From contig NC_003280.10 of the NCBI RefSeq assembly GCF_000002985.6, forward strand, positions 12,086,501-12,150,500: a stretch of 64,000 nt of DNA, given 5' to 3'. The translations under genes were made by a program, and so were the position numbers. This document shows positions 1 to 12,600 of this stretch, one piece after another (the stretch's first letter is position 1; each line of letters opens with the position of its first letter). The notes under the pieces were generated by a model. The model saw nothing but the letters and a program-made list of their open reading frames with translations. It had not been told where the DNA came from and ran no database searches. This DNA comes from Caenorhabditis elegans (Eukaryota > Nematoda > Chromadorea > Rhabditida > Rhabditidae).

Positions 1-30
1 AACCAACAATTTTCAAAATTCAAAACGAAC

Positions 31-2366
31 CGCATCGAGAATCATATGGTCCTTGTGTGCATGTGCAATATTAATATTTGCCACGTAGTCGAGTGTGGTG
101 TGTGCGAAGCAAGTGCCGACCTGGAAAAGAGCGGGTTTCTTGGTTTGAAAAAAAAAATGTTTTTATTTGTTTAAGGGTTTTTGAGTGGTTTTTCTTGCAA
201 TTGAGACGCTTTGTGAGAAACTATTTAAGGTGAAGCAAAAAAAAAAACGACAAAATTGAATGTTTTATATAACCAGAAATTTTGATTTTGTTAAGAACAT
301 TTTTAAATTTTTCGATTTATTGTTTAAAAAATAGACTTTTTTTTTCAGAAAATTCTTTTTTTTTCAGTAACATTATTAAATTTTTATCCAAAAATTAATC
401 AATTATTTATTTTAACAATTTCTCGAAAAATAAAATAATCTTGAAAAAAATAAAAAAGAAGATAATATATTTGGAATTTTTTTTACTGTAAAATCGGCTT
501 TTTTTGATAAATCAATATTTCTTTTTTCAAAAAATTGATTGTTCGCTTTAACGATTTTTATATTTCTCGAAAAATATAAATCTTTAAAAAATTACAAAAG
601 AAATGTTTTTAAATTTCTTTTCAGTAAAAATGGGCATTTTTCAAGAAAGTCGATTTTGAATTAGGTTTTTTTCTCTGTTTTTTTTAGTTTTTCGAAAAAT
701 TAAATTTAAAAAAAAAATTTCAGTAAAGTTAACATTTTTTTGATGAATCAATAATTTTTGTTGCAAAAATTAATTTACGATTTTTATATTTCTCGAAGAA
801 AAAATTTTAAAAATTTACAAAAAAAAATCACTAAGTAATTTTTTTGGCGAAAAAAAGATATCTGTTTTTTAATTTGTAAAAAAAAATTTCAGTACAATAC
901 CTATTTTTAGAAAGAAATTTTTTTCAAAAATTTGGATGAATTTTTTTTTGGTTTTTTATCGAGAATTTCGAATATTTTTCGTTGAAAATTCAAAAAACTC
1001 ACCGCAGTAAGTGCATTTCGCCCTTCTGTCGCATCTGCAGGCTTTTGCCTTGAAATACTCGCATTTTTGACTAATGCATCATCCATTGATTGGGACATAT
1101 TCTCAAAATGTGCACGGGATTCTGCCACTTTTGTGAGCTCACTTAAATTAGATTTTAGAGGAAACATTTTTGAATTTTTTTTATTTCGAAAAATCTAATT
1201 TTTAATTGAATTTTCAATTTTCTGTTGTGAATTATGCGATTTTTGGTTAAAAACACTTGAATTTTGGCTGGAAATTTATTATTTTTCGAAAAAAATTGCC
1301 TTATATTGTTTTATACGTAAAATTGATTTTTTTTTTAATTTGGCGGGAAATTCAACTTTTCAAAAAAGATTTTTTTTTTGAAAAATTACCAAAAAACCCG
1401 AGAAAAAATCGAGTTTTGCCTATTTTTTTGCAAATTTTTTTACAGGAATTTTAATTTATTTAATTAATTAATTAATTAATTTTTTCCAATATAGAAATTT
1501 TTTTGAAGTTTTCTGGCTCAAAAATTTTTTTAAAATTTTTAGCTCAATCCAAATACCTTTAGTTCAAAAAAAATTAAAATTTTCGATTGTTCAAATTTGT
1601 CAATTTTCTGTACCTCTAGAATGAATAATCTAGTAAATCAGCGGGAAATTTGAATTTTTCACCTCTAAATTTAAAGTAAAACGAAATTTTGATTTAAATT
1701 CGCTTAAACTCGTTATTTTGTAATTTTCGGCCTTTTTAACTCAGAATTTATCGATTTTTATGATTTTTCGCCAAAAAAAACTCCGGAAATCTCACATTTT
1801 AATGAAATTCGACAGTTTCGTGAAAGTGACCACATTTGAATGGTCGAAATACGTGCGAAATAGGTTAACAGTGTGTGCATAGGCTTCTGATAATCCTTGG
1901 AATGTTGTAGACGCCAATGGATTGCCGGAGAAGCTTTCATCGCATAATTGATTCACCGAAACCGTTAATTTGCTGGAAAAAACGGGGATTTTTTGAGAAA
2001 ATTTGAATTTTTGGTTTTGAAACGATTATTTTTCGCTATGTGCCTTTAAAATACAGTAATCTGAAAGCTTAATCGTTTCGAGACCCCAAAAATGAATTTT
2101 TTTCACGTACTAAAACGTGTTCGTATAATTTTTGCTGAAATCAATCATTGCAGTGATGTGTCGGAGCATTTCGTTGAGCCGATTCTCTAATCGATTAAAA
2201 TACATTGCATGTTGAGCGACTGTTGCGCGGAATTTTGGAGAATCCTGCAAAAATTTTAGGTTTTTGGTGTATTTTGAGGGAATTTCTACCTGAATTGCCT
2301 CGGAGCAGTCGATTTTTGGCGGAACAGACGGCATCGCCATTCCATTGTTTGATACTGTCATAAAAT
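31..2366 (-). CDS. cnt-1: Centaurin/ACAP-type BAR protein, first five exons (gene runs off left edge)
   Basis: Five exons join in phase: 2290-2361 (ATG at 2361), 2111-2244, 1796-1972, 1003-1141 and 31-120, coding about 204 residues; the rest lies left of the window. The protein is all helical and matches the N-terminal BAR domain of ACAP/centaurin-beta ArfGAPs: DSPKFRA at the start of the first long helix, then FSKNYTNTFYKL, SFSGNPLAS, ELTKVAESRAHFENM and FAHTTLDYVANIN. Known family members bind curved endosomal membranes through BAR and PH domains and switch off Arf6 through a zinc-finger ArfGAP domain; PH, ArfGAP and ankyrin parts would be in the missing 3' exons. The start is preceded by TTTCCAG at 2367-2372, which could be a trans-splice site. 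Reading phase is consistent at all four junctions. The family call is strong; the exact name rests on memory of C. elegans cnt-1. Confidence 0.85.
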
Positions 2367-2458
2367 CTGGAAATTTATCGATTTTATACGAAGAAATTGA
2401 GTTTTTTCGGCTGAAAATTGAGAAAAAATAATCAAAAATAATTAATTGATAATATTGC

Positions 2459-2601
2459 GTCGTCAATTTCAATGCCAAGTATGCAAACACCACAGGTGCA
2501 CAGAACAAGATCTACCGTACTCTTCAATTAATTAATTGAAGAGTACGGTAGATCTGGTACTGTGCAGCTGTGGTGTTTGCGTACTTGGCATTGAAATTGA
2601 C
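2459..2601. repeat. Near-perfect 140-bp palindrome
   Basis: The two arms meet near 2530 (AATTAATTAATT centre) and carry GAGTACGGTAGATCT and TGCCAAGTA.GCAAACACCAC on opposite strands. It lies about 95 bp upstream of the cnt-1 start. It is probably a small fold-back element; no coding content. Confidence 0.85.
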
Positions 2602-3234
2602 AGCACATGTTTATCAATTAATTAATTTGGTTTTTAAAAACGCAATTTTAATAGAAAAAATGTCGAAAAAATGGTAAAAAAACATTTTTCTCTTGAAAAT
2701 TTTCATTTTTAATAGCTAAAAATAGAAAAATAAACTGAAAACAGTCTTGATTTTAAAAAAATTGCTTAAATTTTTCACTTGAAAAAAATTCAAAAAAGTC
2801 TGAAAAGTCCGATTTTTAGAAGAAAAACTAATTTTATCACCATTTTTCTGTACAAAAATTATCGAAACTTATGGAAAATAACAAAATTTTCCCAATGTTA
2901 AAATAAAAGTTTTAAGTTTAAATTTTAAAATTAATTTTATTTCCAAAATTTCGCAAAAAAAATCCTATAAAAACGACCAACAATTTTTGGGTAAAAAAAC
3001 TTTTTTTTTGATAAGTGGCTGTAAATATGCCACGTGGCTTTTGAAATTAAAAAAAAAAACATTTTCAAATGTTTTTTTCAACAACTTAAACTTCCGTATG
3101 CGCCTTTAAAGAAAACCAAAAGTCCATATCACTCGCACAATAAAGGAAAAAGAGAAAAATTCCAAGACACGTAACAAAAGCCTCAGAACAGAAAAAAAAA
3201 ACAGAAAAACAGCCGGTTCTTCTTCTCTCTTGCC

Positions 3235-3510
3235 GCTACGGCTGCCGCTGATGATGATGGTGATGAACAGGAAAACGAGGGAGAGAAATAGAGAAGAGAC
3301 GCAGGCAGTTAGACGGCGGGAGAAGAACATCGCGACAACTTTTCGGACGGAGGTCATTGTGTTTGTGGGGGGAAGAAGAAAAGGACGAAATTTTTGGAGA
3401 AAAAGGACAGTCGTATATAAACATTCACTGCTTGTTTCTCTAGGAACTCTCTTGATTTTCAATACTCTTTTTTTGTGGAGAGAGCTTGAGAATGAAATTG
3501 GGTGAGAGGA
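3235..3510 (-). promoter_or_regulatory. GA-rich possible promoter of cnt-1
   Basis: This GC- and purine-rich island in AT-rich DNA lies 0.9 kb upstream of the cnt-1 start. It contains GAGAAGAGACGCAGGCAG (3292-3309), close to the GAGACGCAGA motif reported for the C. elegans BTB zinc-finger factor EOR-1. The composition resembles worm housekeeping promoters. Function is inferred from position and composition only. Confidence 0.35.
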
Positions 3511-3636
3511 GGAGAAGGGGAGGCACCGAGAGCGCAACTAATTTAATATTCTCTTACTTTGCTTTTCTAGGCAGACGAGAAAGAGTTACGGGGAAATTGG
3601 AATTTTGCAATGCAACAACATTACACATATGTACAC

Positions 3637-3817
3637 GTGGTACCAGAGTCTTATTTCGGTTTGATCTACGCAGATCTACAAAAAATGCGGGAGTTGAAAC
3701 GCAGACTTCTCAACTGACTTCGCAAGGTTAAGAGCGTGCTGACGTCACATTTTTTGCGGGAAAAGTTCCCGCAATTTTGTAGATCAAACCGTGTTGGGAC
3801 AGCCTGGCACCACGTGA
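3637..3817. repeat. Dispersed TTTGATCTAC palindromic element, copy 1
   Basis: Inverted ends TTTGATCTAC...GTAGATCAAA flank ATGCGGGA and its complement, a GCAGACTTCTCAACTGA block and TGACGTCA. The outer ends read GGTACCA/TGGCACCACGTG. The same element recurs at least eight times in this window. Confidence 0.85.
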
Positions 3818-3931
3818 TTATCCAACAAAAAATACTTTTTTCATCAAAATTTAGTGATAAAATAAAAAAATTTTTTTATCTGAAAATATGTTTTATTTGA
3901 CTTGGAAACATTGCAAAAAAGCTCAAAAATT

Positions 3932-4435
3932 AATCGGCAAATCAGCAAACCGGCACATTACCGGAATTGAATTTTCCGGCGAATCGGCAAATCGGCAAAT
4001 TGCCGGAATTGAAATTTCTGGATAATCGACAAATTTCCGGAATTGAAATTTCTGGATAATCGACAAGCTTGTCGGAATTGAAAGTTTTCGACAAATTGGC
4101 AAATTGCCAGAATTGAAACTTCCTGCAAATCGGCAAAATGACAAACAGCCGGAATTGAAATTTCCGGCAAATCGGCAAACCAGGCAACTTGCCGGAATTG
4201 CAGTTTTCGGCAAATGGGCAAAATGACAAACAGCCGGAATTGAGATTTTAGGCAATTCAGCAAACCAGCAAATTGCCAGAATTGAAATTTCCGGCAAATC
4301 GGCAAACTGGTAAATTGCCGGAATTGCAGTTTTCTGCAAATCGACAAGCTACCGGAATTGAAAGTTTCCAACAAATTGGCAAATTGCTAGAATTGAAATT
4401 TCCGGCAAATGGGCAAATCGACAAATTGCCGGCCC
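3932..4435. repeat. Tandem array of CCGGAATTGAAATTTCCGGCAAATCGGCAAA-like units
   Basis: About ten degenerate units of roughly 40-55 bp are built from GGCAAATCGGCAAAT and TGCCGGAATTGAAATTT. Three overlapping open frames across it are repeats of the unit and not genes. Single copies of the unit also occur near 31,100 and 49,630. Confidence 0.8.
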
Positions 4436-4789
4436 ATGTTCCCAGGGGGCATCGTGAGAGGGGGCATCGCGTTCTAAGGGGGCATTAGGTCAAAGGTGGC
4501 AATTGTTCGTAGGGGGCATCCGTTCAGAGGGGGGCAAACACTCATTGACTACCTTTCGGATCATTGACTACCTTCAGTTGCTCATTGACTACCTTTATCT
4601 AATTTTTCAAAATTTATAGTTTTTTTCGCTGAAAAATCAGAATTTTCAATAACATGTTACTTTTTGATGTCTAAGAAGGTCGTGCACTTTCTCATTTCTT
4701 AAAATTCCGGAAAAAATGGAGATGAAATCTGATGTATAAATGCTCATTGACTACCTTCAAATGCTCTTTGACTACCTCTATCTAATAAA

Positions 4790-5430
4790 ATTTTCCAAAA
4801 TTTATTTTTTTGAAAACTTTTCAAAATTTGATCAGATTTTATAGAAAAGTGCAATTTTTGTCGTTTTTCTAGTTTGGATGTTCTGCACACTATTGCAGAC
4901 GAAAACCTGAGGTATAGTAGAACCCCTAAGCTCAAAAAACGCACTCACTTCGGATGCTGATATCTCCGTGGAAAAAAAATTTATGGCAAAGTGATTAACT
5001 ACAAAGTTATATATCTTAATCTAAAGTACAACTTTGTAGTTGATTGTTTTTTATCAAAAAATGTGTTGGTCGAGATAAAGTTGTGTAAAGTTTGGCACCT
5101 TCATGCTTGTATTTTCTTCTTCTTTTTCTGTCCATATCTCAACCAACAAATTTTTTAATGAAAAAAAAATCAACTACAAAGTTGTACTTCAGATTAAGAT
5201 ATACAACTTTGTAGTTTATTACTTTGTCTTAAAAAATTTTCCCACGGAGATATCAACATCCGAAGTGAGTGCGTATTTTGAATTTTGAGGTTCTACTATA
5301 CCTCAGGTTTTAGTCTGAATTCGTGTTCAGAACATCTAAACTAGATCAACTACAAACTTTGCATTTTTTCTATAACATCTGATCAAATTTTAAAAAGTTT
5401 TCAAAAAAAAATTTAGAAAATTTTTGTAAG
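4790..5430. repeat. 640-bp inverted repeat (hairpin)
   Basis: Left arm 4790-5060 and right arm about 5150-5430 are complementary with mismatches. Shared blocks include TCACTTCGGATG, GATATCTCCGTGG, ACTACAAAGTT, CCTGAGGTATAGTAGAAC and TTGATCAGATTTTATA. It looks like a palindromic transposon relic. Confidence 0.8.
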
Positions 5431-5815
5431 GGGTACCCTTTGGATTTTTTTTCATAAATCGAAAAAAAAACATTGAAACCTAAAAAGACCAAATGTTTTT
5501 GACACTATTGCCAACAACATTTCAGTTGGACACATTTTATTACAATTTATTGCACTTCTTGTAGAAACGAACATTAGGAACAGAAAATAGCTTAATGACT
5601 TATTCTGTAGTAGTTCCAAGCTTTATGAACACATTTTCAAGTACTAGATATCTTCCAATCGAGAGAAGCTCTAGTTGTCTTACAGCTCCAACTTTCCTCA
5701 ATTACCAGATTTAGCAAACTAATGGGGTACTAAAAACTCATGAGATGTCCGCTGCTAGAAATAACAAAAATTCCGGGTCTCGCCACGAAAGCACCAAAAA
5801 CCACATGCGCCGAAA

Positions 5816-5835
5816 ATAATAATAATAATAATAAT
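5816..5835. repeat. (AAT)n microsatellite
   Basis: About six AAT units in a row, immediately after a GGGTCTCGCCACGAAA motif at 5776. Confidence 0.8.
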
Positions 5836-6188
5836 GAAGTCAATTTTTTGTAGTGTTGACCACAAAAAAAGCTGGATTTTTATATTCATGTGCTCCAATT
5901 GTAAAAAAAACACAATTTTTTCACAACGATTTTATTTCACTAATCACAAGATTCAATTTTCGTGTTTTTTTTTGGCGGGGAGCGAAAGAGAGGGGTCTCG
6001 CAACGATTTTAAAGGTACATGACCCTAAAATTTATCGTGGTGAGACCTGGGAAATGTACAGAAAATTCCTGATTTTTAAAGAAAGAAGAAAAATGTTTGC
6101 GTAGGTGGCGGCTGGAAAAAATCTCAATTTGAGATGAATTTTTTTGGGGGAAAGTGGATAAAATTTTGGCAAAAAAAAAAGAGAGAAA

Positions 6189-9100
6189 TTATTGCTGTCC
6201 GCGACGTCTTTTTGGGATTGATGAGGCTGCCTGTTCGGCTTCTTCTTCGCTTATTTCACGGATTAGTGGGCCGCCGACACGGTGAGATGTTGAGGAGCGG
6301 GAGCTGCAAAAAATTGAATTTTCCGGTAAAATTTGACGGTTTTAGGGGGTTTTTTTTAACGTAAAAATTCAAGAAAACAGTTTTTTAAATCAATTTGGGA
6401 ATTTAATTGGTTTTTTTTTGGTCGAAAATTGCTGGAATTATTGATTTTTTTTTAATTGAAAAAATCAGAATTTTGGTGAAATTAAAATTCGGCATTTCAT
6501 TTTGTAAAAAATGAAAAAAAAAACATTAAAATTTCCAAAACGAAAAATTGAATTTTACGCAATCTTTAAATGTAAAAAATTGAAAAAAAAATTTCAATGG
6601 GTTTTTTGATCGAAAATTGCTGAAAATAACTTTTTCTCGAAATTTTTGAATTTTTTATTGAAAAATTCGAAAAATTTCCAGAAAAAAGGGTACTGTAGTA
6701 GTCGTTGAAGCCGTCTCAGTTTCAGAAAAAAATTTTAAAAATTAGAATTTTTTGTGAATTTTAAATTCGACATTTCATTTTGTAAAAAAATATTTTTTTA
6801 AGAAAATTGTGAATCCTCGAAAAATTGAAAAAGTTTTTTGATTGCTTTTTTTTTAGAAAAATCAATTTTTGAATTCAATTGGTTTTTTGAACGAAAATTG
6901 CTGACAATCTTGAAAAATTGTGGTTTTTCGGAAAAATTGGGTTCAAGCTGTCTCAGTTTCAAAAAATTTTAAAAAAATCAGAATTTTGGTAAATTTAATT
7001 TTGACATTCAATTTTTTAAAAATATTGAATTTTTTTTAATATGTAGTAAATTTTTTTTTAAATCGAAATTATTTTTTATTAGATTTTCAAAAAATCTAAA
7101 TTTTCGCCAAACTTTTCTTCAAAAATTCCCAATTCTCGAATCCTCAACTCACTGAGCAGTTTCTTCTTCCTCTGGCAAAGTGACAATTGGAGCTCCACGA
7201 CTTGCTCCACGGCTCTCCATTCGACGGCTCGACGATGATGCTCCAGCTCCACCAAACGGTGATCTTCTCGATGATGATAGTCCATTATCGATTTCTCTTA
7301 GGTTGCTGCTCCTGGAGCCACTACCGTAACCCTGGCGAACTCGAGACGAGAATTCACGGTCGAATGCTTCGGCGCTGGCTGGAAAATTGAAGAGGAATTA
7401 GAAAAAATATTTAAAAAATTTTCCAAGATTTTTCAGTTAAAAAAATTAAAAATTATAATTTTTAACTTCACAATGCAAAAAATTTCTAAGTGTCAAATTC
7501 TTATGATTTCAGTGATTTTATTTTTTTTTTGTGTAAATTAAAATTATTCAAGTTTCAAAAAAACTTTTAAAAATTTTAACCATAACTTTTATGATTTTTT
7601 GACATTTTTAAAAAATTAGAATAACTTCAATTTATAGCAATATATTTTCAAAAATCAGAAAAAAATTTTTTTTTCCAATCTTAATTTGAAAATCATCAGC
7701 ATAATGATATTTTCAATATAAAATCGTTAATATTTTTCGAATTTTTTAAAATTTTTCGACCAGACATTCAATAAAAAAATAATTTTGGGCCAAAAAAATT
7801 ATTCAAAAATTTCTCAAAAAAAAATCCAATTATATTCTTAAATTTTCTAAAATAAATTAAATTTCAAAATTCTTATGAAATTTTAGTTAGCGATTTTATT
7901 ATTTTTTTTTTTGGAAATTCGCAGCTTTATTTATTTTTTATTAGAAAAAAATTAGGTAAACTACAATTTACATCAATATATTTTCAAAAACCAGCAAAAA
8001 AATTATAAAAATAATTTATTCAGTATTAATTCAAAAACCATCATAATGGTATATTCAATAATTAGAAAAATTTAATTTCCAAAAAAAAAACAGTTCCAAT
8101 TTCAAAAATACGATAAATTATTCAAATTAAAATAAACTTTTCGCCAAAAAAAAAATATTTTCAGAATTTTCTGTTTTTCTGAAAATTTCCCCTAATATTT
8201 GATTGTCCAATTCATTTTTTTTAAATTCCAATTATTTTCTTAAAATTTTCTACAAGAAATTTAATTTTAAAATTCTTTTGATTTCAGTGAATTTAATTTT
8301 TTTTTAGTAAATTTTTAAAAAATTTTTAATGATTTTTTGACATTTTTTAAAATTAAATAAACTATAATTTACAGCAATATATTTTCAAAAATCAACAAAA
8401 AAATTAATTTATTCAGTATTAATTAAATAACCATTATAATGGTATATTCAATAATTAGAAAAAAAAATTTAATTTTCAAAAAAAAATCGGAAATTTAAAT
8501 TTTTAAAAATTTGTAATAATATTTGCAATAGTGTAATTTTAATTTTCTTTCGAAACTTTTTTTGTTTTGTTTTTGGCTTTAAAAAATTATTTCCTGCAAA
8601 TTCCCCTAACATTTAATTGTCCAATTTCATATTTTTATTCAATTTTTAATATCCTGCGCAATTTCCTCAAATTCATGTCCCTTTAATGGATTTCAACACC
8701 CCGAAATTCTTGATTTTCCGCCGCCCAAAAATTGGTTGCGAAACAAGATTTTTGATTTTTGCGGAGGTGATTTCAGGTGAAAGTTTAGGGGAAAGACAGC
8801 TGACAAATTGGAAGTTAGAGAATGTTAGAATTGGAGAGAGTGTAGAGAAAAGAATAGGTGGGCACACCCATTGGCTTTGTTTTAAGAAGTTAGATGGAAT
8901 GAATGAAGGTTATGATTTTTCTATTTTGGAGAAAAATTGGAGAAAATGAAAAAAATATTCCAAGTGATTTTCAACAGACATCGAAAAAAAAATTGCATAA
9001 TAATAGTTTGAGAACATTTGGAAAATTCAATATTCTAGAAAAAGTTATATATACATATACATATGCATATATATATATATATATATATATAGTAATGACT

Positions 9101-9602
9101 TTTTCTAGAATATTGACCTTATATATGTATATATAAAATACGAAATTAAAAAATAAAATATTAAGAGAAAATTGCAGAAATGCCGTTTGGAAAATTCGGA
9201 AAAAATTTTTTTGGCCAGAAATTAGTTTCGGGAGAAAATTAAAATTACACTATTGCAAATATTATAACGAATTTTTAAAATATCAATTCCTGATTTTTTT
9301 TTGGACATCGAAATATCAAATTGGACAATAAAATATTAGGGGAAAATTGCAGAAACCCAGAAAATTCTGAAAATAATTTTTTGGTCCCGAAATTCATTTT
9401 TATTGAAAAATTGAAAAATTCGTAAATAAAATTACGATTTTTGTTTGGAAATTAAAATTTTTCTCTAGCTATTGAAAATATCGTTATGATGATTTTAAAA
9501 TGAAAATTGGAAAAAATTAATTAATAAACTTTTTTTGACGGTTTTTGGAAAATGAATATATGTTTATACATACATACATGTATATGTATTAGTTAATGTG
9601 TA

Positions 9603-9651
<49 letters not shown>

Positions 9652-12600
9652 CACAGTAACTTATATATATATATATCATAATCGTCTGTATAACACATAG
9701 TACAAATATCGCAGTTTATCAATTTAAAAAAACCTTCCAATTAGGAATTCTAGATTTTTCAGAAATTCAAAATTTTAATACACAGCTTGAATTTATCTAT
9801 TAGGTCTCCAAATAAGTTCCGGGTCAAAAATCATAACTTTGTTCGCTGCAAATCGATTTTTATGAAACTTTGGGAATTCATATTATCAACCATGGTCTTT
9901 CATTTGACAATAGCCACAAAATTGTTTGACCACCCCAAGTGGCCTATCTCGGAGCCAATTTTTTCAGGCATTTTTCAGATCTCGCTCCTTTTCAGCTTTG
10001 AATTGATGTTTTTGTGCGGATTTTTCTTTGTTTAGAATATATTATTAGAAAACGACAAAAGTTTGGAAAAAAATCCGTCCAAAAAATTTTTTTTGGTTGA
10101 TCGTCCAAAAATCTTCGAAAAAAATTTTTGTCGAAATTCTAGATTTTTTCTACAAAAATGATATAACCAAGTGTAAACTATTTTTACACATACAAAACAC
10201 ATCAGTTTAGTTTGATACACTAAAATGATAATAGAAAATATAGTTTTTCGGATAATTTTGAGTTTTTTGAATATTTCTTGAGATTCAAATTTCAAACTAA
10301 AATGAGTTTTATGTGTAAAAATGGTTTACACTTGGTTACATCATTTTTGTAGAAAAAATCTAGAATTTCGACAAAAAATTGTTTCGAAGATTTTTGGACG
10401 ATCAACCAAAAAAAATTTTTTGGACGGATTTTTTTCCAAACTTTTGTCGTTTTCTAATAATGTATTCTAAACAAAGAAAATTCCGCACACAAACATCAAT
10501 TCAAAGCTGAAAAGAACCGAGATCTGAAAAATGCTTGAAAAAATTGGCTCCGAGTTACGACACTTCGGACGGCAAAAAAATTTTGTGACTATTGTCAAAT
10601 GAAAGATCATGGTTGATAATATAATTTCCCAAAGTTTCATAAAAATCGATTTGCAGCGAACAAAGTTATGATTTTTGACCCGGAACTTATTTGGAGACCT
10701 AATATCAAAAAACTAGGTGATGTATGCATTATTGTAAATGATTAATTCTCAAAACCATATAAGTCAATCTTCTCACCTTCATCCAAATTCTGGAATCTCT
10801 GTTGTTTCCGAACATTTCCTTCGCGATCCCGTTTCTTGTCAATAAAATGCGAACGATCTCCAATCGAGTGTCCGATTGACATTGACGATTCGCCATTTTT
10901 GTCGACGCGTCTGGAATTTTTGGTTTTTGTTGCTTTTTGGAAGGAAAATAATTACAGAAAAATATTTAAAAAAGTTATAATAATTTATAAAAAGTCGGTT
11001 GCCGATTTGCCGAAAAATTTTTTATTCCGGCAAAAATTGGTATTTGATCAACAAAAAATATTTTTCAAAATCCTTTTTTTTTTCTAGAATATTAACATAG
11101 TAGTATTGGTATTTTAATAGCAAAATTGATATTTTTTCGAGTTTATTTGAATCTTCCGATTTTTTAATTAATTTTTCCCAAATTTCTAAAATCCCCTCAC
11201 CTTTTAGTCTCTGTGACGTCACCATGTCGCCTGACAGTCTGCTGCTCGACACGTGGCTTTCCGTCGGGTCCGATTGTCATTACACTTGAGCTCATGTACA
11301 TATTGGCACCCTGTCCTGGCGGTGGCATCATCATTCCCTGCAACAAAAAATTGTGTGAAAAAATTCAAGTTTTCAAATTTGGAAAAAAAATCGTCAGTTC
11401 ATTGGAGCGCATTTGTAATAACTTGAAAAAAAGTGTTTACTTGCGCTCTTTTGAAATTTTTATGCGAATGTGTAATATTCAAACGAATTTTTTTTTGTAA
11501 AAATAAACAAAAATTTCGAATTTTTTAATATATTAATCGAAAAATCAACAAAAAACTGTTTTTGCGAAAATTTCCAAAAATTTGAAAAATCGCTTGTTCA
11601 TTGGAGCACATTTGTAATAGTTTGGAACAAATTGTAGTTTTAATTGCGCTCTACCGGACTTTTAAGATTATTATGCGAATGTGTAATATTCAAGCCAAAA
11701 TTTTTTTTTTAATTTGTAAATATTCGTTCTTTTAATCGAAAATTGTAATAATTCGGAAAAAAACCGAACTTTTTAGATTTTTATGCGAATGTGTAATATT
11801 CAAACGAATTTTTTTTGTTGGAAATAATAAAATTTTCGGCATTTTTAAATATTCGTTCTTTTAATAGAAAAATCAATAAAATTAAAAAACCGAAAAAAAA
11901 GGCAAAATTTTGAAAAAATCGCCTGTTCGTTGGAGCGCATTTGTAATAGTTTGGAAAAAGGTGCCTCACTTTAGAGATTTTTATGCGAATGTATAATATT
12001 CAAAAAAAACACCAAAATTGAATTTTTTCAAACTTTGCAGCAATAAAGTGCGCTCTACTGAGAATTTTCGTAAAATGTATAATATTTTTCTAGGTTTTGA
12101 AGCGATTTTTCCTGAAAATTTTGATTTTTGGGGAAAAAAATTGAAAATTTTCAGTGATTTTTGTATTTTTCCGTCTTTTTTTTCCAGATTTCTCCTTTTT
12201 CAGAATTTTCAAAAAAAAAATCGATTTTTCGCGAAAAAGGCTCATTTTTTCTGATTTTTTCACAAAACTACATTTTTTTTCCCGTACCATTCCACCGAGA
12301 CCACCCAATAGTCCTCCAAACGGAGCAAACGGATTCATCTCGAGCTCTTGGCGTCGGCGACTCGGCTGCTGTCCACTTCCATCAGTAATTGCTCCAAATG
12401 GGCTTGGGACCATAAGCCCGCCAAACATTGGGCCGCCCATTCCCATATTTCGTAGCATACCGCCCGTCATCATATTCATGTCTGACATCATTTGTTGGTG
12501 CATTTGTCTGAAAAATTTGGAGGTTTGGCGGGAAATTTTCAAATGTTGAAAATTCCAAAATTTTAGAACAAAAATGAGCTTTTTATCCTTTATCACTAAA

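Larger units (their letters stand above)
2640..6188. other. Spacer between cnt-1 and the MLF gene, repeats only
   Basis: No convincing coding exon was found in either strand. The stretch holds a GA-rich possible promoter (about 3235-3510), one dispersed TTTGATCTAC element, a tandem array, short GGGGGCAT and CTCATTGACTACCTT repeats (4439-4780), a 640-bp hairpin and an (AAT)n run. The open frames seen here change with strand and lack splice logic. Confidence 0.6.

Noticed and set aside
3106..3537. Overlapping open frames of 60-143 aa on both strands
   Set aside because: They come from a purine-rich island, are low in complexity and have no splice or start logic; a promoter is more likely.
3932..4435. 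CRISPR-like array
   Set aside because: Units are degenerate and contiguous with no unique spacers, and the genome is eukaryotic.
3923..4488. Three overlapping 95-138-aa open frames
   Set aside because: They are translations of a tandem repeat unit in different frames.
9787..10295. 82- and 87-aa frames resembling those at 32,743-33,039 and 55,703-56,169
   Set aside because: Their similarity arises because they lie in arms of the same palindromic element; no protein constraint is evident.
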